DNA of 64,000 nt from an uncultured Flavobacteriales bacterium (GTDB lineage Bacteria; Bacteroidota; Bacteroidia; Flavobacteriales_D; Sanyastnellaceae), in contig CALJFZ010000017.1 in assembly GCA_938074325.1 (NCBI GenBank), positions 62,001 to 126,000 on the forward strand, read 5' to 3'. Shown here one piece after another: positions 1-10,400 of the stretch. The notes beneath the pieces are model-generated. The model did no database searches and was not told the DNA's origin. It was given only the letters and a program-made list of their open reading frames with translations. Position 1 is the first letter of the stretch. The number at the start of each line of letters is the position of its first letter. The position numbers and the translations under genes are program-made.

Positions 1-459
1 ATCATCCATGCAGCTGCTGATGAATTGGGCATTGAGAATTGCTTTACCATTCTGGAGGGTGCGGACCACGTGGCTCACGTCGCTGATGCCGATGCGTATT
101 ACGAGACGTTGGGAACCATTTCTGGAGCGCTGTCAAGCATGCTGTGTGAATCGTACGATCCGATGTGCGGCTCTTACGACTACACGGCCGTGGGGGTGGC
201 CGAATGGCTGCAAGCAAGCGATGGACAATGGCGCACCTTCCCGACAGCGGTATCCGCAGGTCAGTCCCTGCAAGTTCAGTGGTTGACGACCCCGAATGCG
301 GTTTGGAATTTTGAGGTGTACGACGCTAGCGGTCGCATGGTTAAGACCGGATCAGGCGAGGGCGAATGGTACGCAATCTCTACCCGTGATTTGGCATCTG
401 GCTTGCACATCTTGCGCATCCCCGGCACCGAGAAGACGTCCCGCTTCTGGATCGATTGA
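1..459 (+). CDS. 3' end of a secreted alpha/beta-hydrolase-like protein with T9SS type A C-terminal sorting domain (5' end outside window)
   Basis: Frame 1 is open from base 1; 'FTILEGADHVAHV' resembles the catalytic-His region of esterases; C-terminus 'WNFEVYDASGRMVKTGSGEGEWYAISTRDLASGLHILRI' is T9SS type A CTD-like. Confidence 0.6.
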   Translation: MIHAAADELGIENCFTILEGADHVAHVADADAYYETLGTISGALSSMLCESYDPMCGSYDYTAVGVAEWLQASDGQWRTFPTAVSAGQSLQVQWLTTPNAVWNFEVYDASGRMVKTGSGEGEWYAISTRDLASGLHILRIPGTEKTSRFWID

Positions 460-3003
460 TCAGCGGAGCTTGATCGCCTGTTGTGTGCGGCTGCCGAAGG
501 TTCCTTCCGTCCGGATCACGTAGCTTCCTGCTGACCATTCCGACGTGTTGATGGTTTGGCTGATCGGTAGCAATCCCATATGCTCGAACACCTGGCGTCC
601 AGCCATGTCAAAGATGACCACGCTATGGGTGCCTTCAGGCCATGCCACGGAAAGGCTTGCGTTAAACGGGTTGGGAAAGACATTCAGTTCAATTGCCCCT
701 GTTTCCGTCACTGCATTCGGTTCAATCACCTCCTCCTCGGGCAAGATGGAATCCAGGGGAAAACTCATCATGCTTCGGGCAAATGTGCCTGCAATCAGTC
801 GATCGGTAATGGTGTCGGCATCGATGTCATAGACAGGGATGGTCGGCAGGTTCCCGACCGGTTCCCAGTTTGCCCCTCGGTTCAACGTCGCAAAGACTCC
901 TGCATCGGTGGCAACGGTCCAGATGCTGTCGTTGAGTGGCATGATTTGATTCACCGGGTGCTCCGGTAAATCCCCTTGGATGGATTGCCAATCGCCACCA
1001 ATTGCCGCACGGAAGACGAAGGGCGTGTACACCGCATTGCGGTATCCGCTGACGGTACAAAACATGGAGTCGGGATGGTATGGGTCGAATTCAATGTCGG
1101 TGATGAATTGACCAGGTAGCCCAGTCTCCATTGGGTTCCAGGTGGCTCCGTGGTCCTGCGTAATCCATACCCGCCCATCGGTCGTACCCGCGGCTACAAT
1201 GTCTTCACTGAAATGCGATCCTGCCAATGCGCTGACGCAGCGATAGGACAGCCCGGGGTTTTCCGCGTAGGTCAAATCCTCACTTACGGGTTGCCACACA
1301 CTGACCGGGGCATTTTGCATGCGGTAAACACGTTGAGAACCGGTCCACATTTCGTCGGGGTTGGACGGATGATAAATCAACGGTGCATCCCACCACACCC
1401 GATCATCCTCATCAATGCCCGTGGTGAAGTCGTTCCACAAAGGCTCCTCATCTGCTCCCGTTAGGCTGAATCGCCAGTTGCCCCATTGGTAGCCTGCATA
1501 GCGCAAAGCGGGATCAGTGGGGTGAAAAATGGCGGTAAATCCGTCCCCGCCTAGATCGCGGGTCCAGCCGTTCAGGTCTTCGTAGTTGCCTGTGGTGGTG
1601 CCGTTGTCTTGTGCGCCGCCGGTATATGCGCCGGGGTTGTGTGGATTCCATGTAGCGCGGTAAAATTGGGTAACGGGGATGTCCTCGATGTCTTCCCACG
1701 TTTGGCCGTGGTCTTCGGTCTTGTACAATCCTCCGTCCGTGGCCAAAATGCACGTTTGTGACCCCATCCATTGCAGATCGTGTTTATCCGCATGCACCTC
1801 GTACGTCCACCACTCTGGACCCATCAGATTCCACGTGTTACCGCCATTGAGGGAGTTCCAAAGGTTGACACCTAAAATCGTGATGTCGTCGGGATCAAAA
1901 GGATTGATGCGCACCTTGGAGAAATACCAGCCGAAGCCTCCGAGGGCGTTTTCGGGCATGTTTTCTTCAGGGATGACGGCTCCCCAGTTTTCCCCTCCAT
2001 CGGTGGATCGGTAGAGGTTGTCCAATTGGCTGTCTTGTCCGACTACCAGTGCGTAAAGCCCTTGAGAGGAGAGCGCCAAGCCGATCCGTCCACGGCTTCC
2101 TTCTCCCCAAGGGTTGGGCAGTGCTTGCCAATTGAGGCCGGCGTCGTTTGATTTCCAGATTCGGCAGTGCGGGCCCCACACGTCGCTACCCGTTGAATTG
2201 CGCGTTCGCTGCCACGCTGCCGCGTACACCGCTTCGGTATCGGGGTCGTAGAGCAAATCCGTTACGCCTGCAGAGTCATCCGGAAGAAGTACTTGTGACC
2301 AACTGATACCGGCATCTTCACTGCGGAATAATCCCCGGTAATCGTTGGGCTGGGCGGGATTGCCCATCGCCCCAGCGAACAGGACAGGGGCACCGTCCTC
2401 GCCCCCGGGCACAAACAACAACTTGCTGATGATGCCCATGGAGTCGAGCCCCATGTTTTCCCAATTTTCGCCGCCGTCTAAGCTGCGGTAAACTCCATTT
2501 CCAATGCGCGGAAAGCTGCTGATTTGCGGGTCACCAGTCGCCAGGAAGATGCGGTCGGGATTGCCGGGGTAGAAAGCGAGGTCCCCCATCGAAAGGGCCG
2601 GGAAGTCTTCGGTCAACGGCATCCAGTCCCCATTGACGCCCTTCCACAAGCCGCCCGCACTGCTTCCAGCATACAAAGTCGAGGGGTCTTCAGGGTGTTG
2701 GCGAATGAAATTGAACCGTCCGCCGATGTTGGTCGGACCTTCCAGACGCCAATCGCCCTCGATGATCCGTGAAGAGGCTGTGCTGTTGAAATTGTTCTTC
2801 CACCGTTCCACATCATCGAGTACGTGGTCGGTGTGCCAGGCATCCCAATTGGGCTCAGGGTAGGACCATTTCCACGCTTCTGCCTCGAAAGGCTTGAGTT
2901 TTTTGAATGGGTCTGCGGCCGACTCGATGTGTTGATTGCTCCAAGCGAGGTAGGCAAATGCCCCTGCCACGCAGAGGCAAATAGGAACGAAGTATTTCAT
3001 CAT
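460..3003 (-). CDS. Secreted BNR/sortilin-like beta-propeller protein with T9SS type A sorting domain
   Basis: 847 aa; signal-like N-terminus; repeated 'SxDGGENW' / 'SEDAGISW' / 'TEDHGQTWE' BNR motifs; C-terminus 'ELNVFPNPFNASLSVAWPEG...VVIFDMAGRQVFE...SAGSYVIRTEG' is a T9SS type A CTD. Confidence 0.88.
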   Translation of the reverse strand: MMKYFVPICLCVAGAFAYLAWSNQHIESAADPFKKLKPFEAEAWKWSYPEPNWDAWHTDHVLDDVERWKNNFNSTASSRIIEGDWRLEGPTNIGGRFNFIRQHPEDPSTLYAGSSAGGLWKGVNGDWMPLTEDFPALSMGDLAFYPGNPDRIFLATGDPQISSFPRIGNGVYRSLDGGENWENMGLDSMGIISKLLFVPGGEDGAPVLFAGAMGNPAQPNDYRGLFRSEDAGISWSQVLLPDDSAGVTDLLYDPDTEAVYAAAWQRTRNSTGSDVWGPHCRIWKSNDAGLNWQALPNPWGEGSRGRIGLALSSQGLYALVVGQDSQLDNLYRSTDGGENWGAVIPEENMPENALGGFGWYFSKVRINPFDPDDITILGVNLWNSLNGGNTWNLMGPEWWTYEVHADKHDLQWMGSQTCILATDGGLYKTEDHGQTWEDIEDIPVTQFYRATWNPHNPGAYTGGAQDNGTTTGNYEDLNGWTRDLGGDGFTAIFHPTDPALRYAGYQWGNWRFSLTGADEEPLWNDFTTGIDEDDRVWWDAPLIYHPSNPDEMWTGSQRVYRMQNAPVSVWQPVSEDLTYAENPGLSYRCVSALAGSHFSEDIVAAGTTDGRVWITQDHGATWNPMETGLPGQFITDIEFDPYHPDSMFCTVSGYRNAVYTPFVFRAAIGGDWQSIQGDLPEHPVNQIMPLNDSIWTVATDAGVFATLNRGANWEPVGNLPTIPVYDIDADTITDRLIAGTFARSMMSFPLDSILPEEEVIEPNAVTETGAIELNVFPNPFNASLSVAWPEGTHSVVIFDMAGRQVFEHMGLLPISQTINTSEWSAGSYVIRTEGTFGSRTQQAIKLR

Positions 3004-6000
3004 CGAATCAACAGAATGTGGCCTTGTAAAGTTTTGATGTGGTAGGCATCGTCGCGCAGGACCGCTTCGTAGTGGTAAATGCCATCGGGTGCGAAATAGT
3101 CACCTCCTTGCACTTCGCCGACCCAGTATTCCTCTGGGTCTTCGGAAGAAAAGACCAAAGCGCCCCAGCGGTCGTAGATTTTGATTTCGTATCGCGTCAC
3201 CGCTCCGCTGGTGAACATTCTCCAGGCATCGTTGTGGCCGTCATTGTCTGGGGTGAACGCATTGGGGCCAAAGGCATTCAGCCCTTCGTTGAGGTCGACC
3301 AGTAAGCAGGTAAGGGAAGCACATCCAACAGGGTCCACCGCTTCAAGGCAAACCTGGAAGGATTCGGTCCCGATCTCGGGAATGGAGATGCTTTGCGCTG
3401 CTCCCTGCGCAGCAATGGCATCTCCGACGGTCCAATTGTAGGTGTTTGCTGCCACAGAATCAGATGCGTAAAGCTCGAGGATGGGGTGGAAGATGGCAGG
3501 TTGAGCCGGCGCCATCCCGAAAGCAGAACTCGGGGGCTCAGACAAGCACAACAACGTCGCGGCTGTAAACAAATTGGTGCAACCGGCATTGTCCAGTACC
3601 GTGTGTGTCATCTCATAGCAGCCAGGGGTTTCGATGACAAAGATGTTGTCTTCGCACCCCATGGAGGCCCCAACGCCATTTTGGTCATAGGTCCACTGGC
3701 AGTCCACAATGCTGGGGTTTTCAGGCGCCTCGCAGGCAATTACTGCAGGTGCACATCCCGCAATGGGGGTGAAGTCAAATTCAGCAACAGGGAGTGCCAA
3801 GACTTCGACGGCTAGGTCGGTTGTAGTCCCACACGAGCCGGGAATGGTATACGTGACTGTGTGAATGCCTATACCTGCTGTGCCGGGAGAGAACTCTCCT
3901 GACTCCGAGAGGCAATTCCCGCAACTCGCGGTCCATAGCCCCCCGGCCTCGTCCGCCGTTGCCGAGGCGTCGTCGTGATTTTCACAAAACTCTGGGGTTA
4001 GAGCAAATGCACTGCTTGTGTTGGCGGTGACATTGAAATTGGCAGTACCCGAGGAAGGACAAACACCGTCGATGGAATAGGTCAATGTCCACGTACCCAC
4101 GCCGGAAGATTGAGTGTCGAAAACACCTGCGGACGTGCAGCAGTCGCTACAATTAGCAGACCATACGCCACTCGGCGTGTCCGCCGTCAACACGACTTCC
4201 CCTGTGCCTTCACAAAATTCGACATCATCAATGGAGGCGTTGGGCACGGCCCCGATTTCAATGTCCACGGTTGCTGTTTGGGCGCAAGGACTTTCGGACG
4301 TGTAAACCACGTTCACAACGCCCGGAGAGGCATCGGTGGGATCGATTTGTCCATTTCCGCTGAGACAAGTTGCACAACTGGCGCTCCAAATCCCGGCATA
4401 GATGTCATCAGTACTGATGGTCACGGATGCAGCATCGTTGCACAAGAAATCGGGGACTGTCAATGCAATGGGAGTGGGGGCTACGACGGTCACCTCGACT
4501 TGTGCAGGAACCATAGGGCATCCATTGCTTGTACCGTCAAGGATGTATGTTCCGGCATCCGCGGCTGTCGTTGCCGAAATGAAAAACTCATCGCTTGAAT
4601 CCGTCGTGCCATCTGGCAGGGACCATTCCCACACAACAGCATCTGGCACAGACGCCGGCGTCAATGTCAAGGAGCTTCCTTCACAGACCTCAATAGGGTC
4701 CTCATCCAAAGGGGCCGATACGGTTTCGAACACCACCAAGTCGATGACCGCGGGCTGCGAAACGCAGGAGGCTGACTCCACGGTGAGGGTGTATTCTCCA
4801 GCATCTGCTGGGCCCGCGTTGCTGAAAGTGGCGCTGCTGTCGCTGCTGACCAAATTCCCCAGCGCATCTTCCCAAGTCCAGCTGTCAGCTTCTGTGAGCG
4901 CAGTAAAACTCCAATCGTCCCCTTCGCACAGCGGAGGTATGGCTTCAAAATCTGGAACGGGCGGCTGAGGGACCACGAAGAGCTCAAGGGTGTCGGGGGA
5001 GATTTCGCAATCGCCGGCTGTCCCAGACACGATGTACAAGCCCGCATCTGCTTCTGTAAGCGGACCAATTTCAATGGCTTCGCCTGTGTCAGTAAAACCA
5101 TTGGGACCGATCCAATTGTAAGTGGCTTCGTTGATGGGCGAGGCAAACAATTCGGCCACTTCTCCGGCACACAATTGATTGTCGGACGTGTAGGTGGAGT
5201 GCTGGTAATTCGCAAAGTCGCTGAAGTACCCGTAGCGCGTGCCGGAAGAAGCTCCGCCGTTGATGATGCCCAAGTGAAATTTGGCCGAACTGTTGACCAA
5301 GCGGGAGGCCCCGCCGGTCGGGATGAAGCCGGTCCCGGTGATGTTCGCATACATCCAATCGCCGCCCGTGCCGGGAACAGCCGTAAAGTTCACGGCCCCC
5401 ACATTTGCGGCATTTCCATTGAACGTAAAATCCCCTTCCGAACCAGCCGGTACGATGATTTTCATCCCTATGAAGTCGTTGCTGGAACGCACAAAGGCCA
5501 CCTCATCGGATCCGGTGCACGTGATGGGCGGGAGGATAGCGCCACCCACCTCACATCCAAAGCCGGTAAGGTGCAGTGCGAGCACCGGTGCGCTTGTCTC
5601 ATAAAAGGCAGCTGGATTCGCTAGCGTGTGGGAGTAGGTTTCCCCCGCATCGATGGTCCAAACGTAGGTTCCGTTGATGGAAATGCTCGTGTTGTCCTCC
5701 GTACCGACAATGAATACCTTGTCCGCACCGTTGAGGTTGCCTTTCACGGCAATGTATGTGTCACCTGCAACCGCGACGGGAATGATTTGATCTCCCAATA
5801 GATCCAAGCAATTGCCAGGTGGGTAGGGAGTGCCTTGAATGCTGTCATCGCTAACGGTGATGGCGATGGGTGCAGTGCTCGTTACATAGGTGCCAGATGG
5901 ATGCTGATTGGCGGCGGCATTGGCCGCGCGCAATGCATAGGTCTCGCCTTCATCCAATGTTATGGTGAACGGTGTACCGGCAGGATATCCCCCGAGGTTG

Positions 6001-6539
6001 GTTGTCGGAACGATGGTGATTTCTGTGTTGTCCTCGGTGGCGACGATGTCAAAACCTGCTTTGGATTGGGTATAGCCGTTGGCGAGGTAATTCTGAAATG
6101 GCACATAGAATTCATCGCCCAAAGCAGAGGAGCCCTTGAGCGCAAAAATGTCGGGATTCAAATTGTGGTTGACCTCGTAGTACGCCGTCACCGGGTTGTC
6201 AGAAGTGATGTGGATCCCTTGCAGTAAAACGGTATTGAAGGGCTTGTTTTCAATGTCATCCAACCAAGGGGTCAGGTCCAAGGTTTGAGTGCCGTTGGCT
6301 GGAATGTTCAGGGTTTGGGTCGGGAAGGCGGGGTTCGCGGGTTGCTCCACTGTGACTGTCGCCGCATTGGCCAAGGTCGAGAATCGCAAGAGGATGGGTT
6401 GGTCTCCGTGGTTGGCCCACACTTCCGGGGCGGCGAACCAGAATTCAGTATCCAGCTGGCAAAATGCAGTGGGAAGGGATAATGTCAGCCACGCACTCAG
6501 TGCGACAAGCGTTTGTACGATACGTCGGGTCATGTGCAA
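3000..6539 (-). CDS. Giant secreted IgGFc-binding-like protein with PKD/Ig-like repeats and gliding-motility-associated (T9SS type B) C-terminal domain
   Basis: 1179 aa; signal peptide; N-terminal 'DTEFWFAAPEVWANHGDQPILLRFSTLANAATVTVEQPANPAFPTQ'; C-terminal 'FGPNAFTPDNDGHNDAWRMF...YEIKIYDRWGALVFSS...YFAPDGIYHYEAVLRD' typical of type B CTD. Confidence 0.87.
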   Translation of the reverse strand: MHMTRRIVQTLVALSAWLTLSLPTAFCQLDTEFWFAAPEVWANHGDQPILLRFSTLANAATVTVEQPANPAFPTQTLNIPANGTQTLDLTPWLDDIENKPFNTVLLQGIHITSDNPVTAYYEVNHNLNPDIFALKGSSALGDEFYVPFQNYLANGYTQSKAGFDIVATEDNTEITIVPTTNLGGYPAGTPFTITLDEGETYALRAANAAANQHPSGTYVTSTAPIAITVSDDSIQGTPYPPGNCLDLLGDQIIPVAVAGDTYIAVKGNLNGADKVFIVGTEDNTSISINGTYVWTIDAGETYSHTLANPAAFYETSAPVLALHLTGFGCEVGGAILPPITCTGSDEVAFVRSSNDFIGMKIIVPAGSEGDFTFNGNAANVGAVNFTAVPGTGGDWMYANITGTGFIPTGGASRLVNSSAKFHLGIINGGASSGTRYGYFSDFANYQHSTYTSDNQLCAGEVAELFASPINEATYNWIGPNGFTDTGEAIEIGPLTEADAGLYIVSGTAGDCEISPDTLELFVVPQPPVPDFEAIPPLCEGDDWSFTALTEADSWTWEDALGNLVSSDSSATFSNAGPADAGEYTLTVESASCVSQPAVIDLVVFETVSAPLDEDPIEVCEGSSLTLTPASVPDAVVWEWSLPDGTTDSSDEFFISATTAADAGTYILDGTSNGCPMVPAQVEVTVVAPTPIALTVPDFLCNDAASVTISTDDIYAGIWSASCATCLSGNGQIDPTDASPGVVNVVYTSESPCAQTATVDIEIGAVPNASIDDVEFCEGTGEVVLTADTPSGVWSANCSDCCTSAGVFDTQSSGVGTWTLTYSIDGVCPSSGTANFNVTANTSSAFALTPEFCENHDDASATADEAGGLWTASCGNCLSESGEFSPGTAGIGIHTVTYTIPGSCGTTTDLAVEVLALPVAEFDFTPIAGCAPAVIACEAPENPSIVDCQWTYDQNGVGASMGCEDNIFVIETPGCYEMTHTVLDNAGCTNLFTAATLLCLSEPPSSAFGMAPAQPAIFHPILELYASDSVAANTYNWTVGDAIAAQGAAQSISIPEIGTESFQVCLEAVDPVGCASLTCLLVDLNEGLNAFGPNAFTPDNDGHNDAWRMFTSGAVTRYEIKIYDRWGALVFSSEDPEEYWVGEVQGGDYFAPDGIYHYEAVLRDDAYHIKTLQGHILLIR

Positions 6540-6554
6540 TTCGAAATCGATGCC

Positions 6555-7421
6555 TCAGCGCTTGGTTGTAGCCATTAAAAACCAATGCGATTCGAAGATA
6601 TGGGGAATACTGATGCTACCCAATAACATGAAAAAGGCTCCGTACGTTGCATTGGAAAAAAACATTTCTGGACGCCCCAATCCGACAATTCCCACACCCA
6701 TGAGCACGACCGCTCCAAGGGTGAAAGGCGCCGCCTTCCACCACAGCGCCTTCGATGACCACCCCAGCCGTGTTTGAAGGTGGTGCCAGCCAGAAGCGCT
6801 GTGTTGACCGATGAAGTACAGACCGAAGCTCAACAGCACCGGAATCCATGGCGTCACCGCGATCAAGAGGATGGTCAAAAGCCAATCCCAGTTGCGCAGT
6901 CGAAGGGCTGCAATGGTGCAGGCAATCAGGCCAGCCGTGGATGCAAGTTGAAAGGTGGTTTCCAAATCTGAAACGTTCAGCTGTGCCGATTCTGTTACCC
7001 CCATTTGTTCGATAATGGGCAAGACCTCGTCCAAATGCCAAACCAAGATGGTGCCCAGCGCGATTGCTCCCCAGGTAAAATGACCTCGGGTGATGCCCCA
7101 CAGGGTGAAGTCCGCTTGGCCGAAATGCCATGCACTCAAGCCCAGGAATAATAACAGTCCAGCATGGGGAAACGTATGCCAACCGAGGAGGATCACACCG
7201 ATGCACGCGAGGTAGCCCACGATGTACGATGCATTTCGACCCGGAGAACGCGCTTCGTGGGTCCACACATCCAAGGCGCCGTGTGGAATGCCAATTGCCG
7301 CCAAACCCAACACGAGCAGCCCGCCCAAAGCCTCGTCAGCCCCGGCCGGTCCGAGTGCATTCCAACAGATGTATAGCACAGCCGTTAGGAGCAGCACTAC
7401 CGGTCGCAGATACGCGTTCAT
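6555..7421 (-). CDS. blh: Brp/Blh family beta-carotene 15,15'-dioxygenase (retinal-forming)
   Basis: 288 aa polytopic membrane protein; 'IGIPHGALDVWTHE', 'LSAWHFGQADF', 'YFIGQHSASGWHHL' and 'SISIPHIFESHW' match the His-containing motifs of the Brp/Blh family. Confidence 0.85.
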   Translation of the reverse strand: MNAYLRPVVLLLTAVLYICWNALGPAGADEALGGLLVLGLAAIGIPHGALDVWTHEARSPGRNASYIVGYLACIGVILLGWHTFPHAGLLLFLGLSAWHFGQADFTLWGITRGHFTWGAIALGTILVWHLDEVLPIIEQMGVTESAQLNVSDLETTFQLASTAGLIACTIAALRLRNWDWLLTILLIAVTPWIPVLLSFGLYFIGQHSASGWHHLQTRLGWSSKALWWKAAPFTLGAVVLMGVGIVGLGRPEMFFSNATYGAFFMLLGSISIPHIFESHWFLMATTKR

Positions 7422-10400
7422 CGAACCAAAGTTAGGCTGCCCACCAATTGAATCGGGCCGGGCTCTGTGTAGGTGGCGGTGCCATGTTCATCCGTCACGG
7501 TCAGGTCTCCACTCACCCGATTGATCAGTACCTCGTAGTAATAGGTGCCTTCTGAGGCTTCCTCCAGATTGGGCTCCCAACCAGCGGCATTTCCAAAATC
7601 GCTGGATGTGTAAACCGTTTGGCCCCAGCGGTTGTAGATGCGGCACGTACTGGATGGGAAATAGGTCAGATCTGGCAAGGCAAAACGCTCGTTTTGAGCG
7701 TCTTGATTCGGCGAGATGATGTTGGGGACAATCAACTCGCACAGTACGGTTTCCACTTCGAAACTTCCAGTGGCCGTGAGGTTGCAAGGTGCTCCGGTGT
7801 TGAGGTAAGCGGTGTACAATCCGTCTTCCATGGCCACCATGGCAGGTCCACTGCCGAAGTCAATGGTGTTTTCTTCCTCGTCGGTAAATGTCCAATTCAC
7901 ATTGTACAGGGGGTCCCACTCTGGTAAGTCCAAAGCAGGCGTGTGGTCCGGGCAGTGGTCGATTTGGATGGTCGAAAAGTCCTGTGCCTGTACTTCCGGT
8001 AGTGGAACAACGGTCAAGGTGCCTGAAGCAATAGGCGAAGGACAATTGGATTCGAGCACATAGGCCTCGTACATGCCGTTCGCTCCGAGCGGTACGTCGA
8101 TGAATGACCAGGTTGTCCCTTCGTGATTGCCCCAGAATGGGTGGAACCAGAGAATGGTGCCGTTTCCAGCGGTCGTGCCGGATAGACTCCAATCCGAGCC
8201 TTCGCAGATTTCGTCAAAACCAGTCAGCACCGGAGGGGCTGGAGTGGGGTAGACCTCGAGGTACACAGAGTCTGGATTCATCGGGCACGTCCCGACAGCG
8301 CCGTTTACGGTGTACCATCCGCTTTCGTCGGGCTGGGCATTGAACAGCGAAACGCTTTGGTCAGTCGCACTCATGTTCTCCGGTCCCGTCCAGTTCCAAT
8401 TCGTTCCGTCCGGACCTGCGCCGAAGATTTCCCATGCGTCTCCTTGACATATTTGATCGCTGTCGATGGGATCACCATTGGCATCGATCACCTCTAAATC
8501 TTGAGGCGGGACCAAGTCAAATACAAATGCGACCGGATCTGCAGCACAGCCATTGAATGCCACCGATACAGTGTACGCTTGAGCATCCTCCCAATTGGCA
8601 CTGTCAATCTGCCAAGGATTGCCGAACCCCAGCGTATCACCGGAGGCGTTCATCCAGATAATGTCTGCTCCGCCGTCCGATGTGAAATCCGCGGTAAAGG
8701 TTGCTTCATTGCCCAAGCAGACAGCGGGTGCATTCACCCCGTTCACAATCGGGTTAGGGACGACCTCCATCCACACAGAGTCCGGCACCAAGGGGCAATC
8801 AGATGCTTGGCCGGAAACGGTATACCAGCCTGAATCGTCCGGTTGCGCATTGGTAACTTGCATACCCGATTGGTTGCTTGCCTGCGTGCCGTCGGGACCT
8901 GACCAAGCATAAGATGCCCCGGCGATGGCCCCTGCTTCGAGCGTGAATGCTTCGCCTTGGCACAGACTCTCGTTCGTTGCTGAGATGCTCAGTGCCTGTT
9001 CCGGCGTGACCGCAACGTCCCACAAGGCGGGTTGCGACAAGCAACCGTGGTCGTTGATGACCAATGTGTAGGTGCCTTCGTGTTCCATAGTGGCAGAGGA
9101 CTCCAGGATGGATTCTTGGCTGGGATAGAAGCCGTCTGGGCCGGACCATTGGTACTGAACCGTTTCTAGGGTGTCTGTCCACAACATCAATGGTGCCCCC
9201 TCGCATACCACGGAGTCTCCTGAGATGGTCGGTGTTTCTGGGAAGGGATACACCAACAAATTCAGGGTGTCGTTTTCAATGGGGCAAGAACCAACAAAGC
9301 CACTGACGATGTACTCGCCGGCATCTGCCATATTGACCTGGCCGAACGGATAGGGATTGCCCTGGGCGGTGAAACCGTTGGGCCCGGTCCAATCGTACGT
9401 CGCACCGAGCAGCAAATTGGACTCCAAATTGAGCTCGTCTCCATCGCACAGCGTATTATCATCGACTTGGACCACGTAAGCCTGCGCAGCGTAGTTGCTG
9501 AAATACCCGTAGCGCGTGCCGGAGGAGGCGCCTCCGTTGATGATGCCCAAATGGAACACCGACGTGGAGTTGTAGAGCCGCGAAGCCGCGAGTTGGGGAA
9601 CGAAACCTGAGCCTGTGATGTTCGCGTATTTCCATGCGCCATCCGTGCCGGGGACGTCGCTGAATTGGCTGGCGACGATCTGGTCGGGGTCTCCATTGAA
9701 TTCAAAATCATCTTCGCCTCCATCGGGCACGAGGATTTTGAGGCCCATGAATTCGTTGGTAGAACGGATGAAAGCCACTTCTTGTGATCCCGTGCAGACG
9801 ATGGGAGGGAGCAGCGCTCCGCCCACCTCGCAACCAAACCCGGTGAGGTGTAGAGCGTAAACCGGTGCGCTTGCTTCATAATAGGCGGCGGTTGCGTAGA
9901 GGGTATGGGAGTATATGGAAGTTAGGTTTGTCAAGGTGGTCACCACATTTCCATTGACTGAAATGGTGGTGTTCGGCTCGGTCGGAATGAAGAAGACCTT
10001 GTCGGGGCCGTTCAGGTTGCCCTTGATGGCAATGTATTCTGTGCCCACGATGTCTGCTGGGACGATTTGGTCTCCAAACAAATCGGCACATCCGCCGTAG
10101 GGAGTGCCATTCAATGAATCATCGCTGATGGTGATGGCAATGGGTTTGTCGGAATTGACAACCGTGCCGAAGGGGTGCTGGCTCGCCGCCGTGGAAGTTG
10201 CCCGCCCGCTCCAGGTCTCACCGGCATCCAACGTAATGGTGAAGGTAACGTTCTGTGCGTGGCCCACGATGGGTTTCCGCGGGGTGATTTCAATGGTTGT
10301 GTTGTCCTCGGTTGCAACAATATCAAAGCCCGACGGACTCTGTGTGTACCCGTTGTTGAGGTAATTCTGCAGGGGGATGAAGAAGTTGGTTCCCAGGGCG

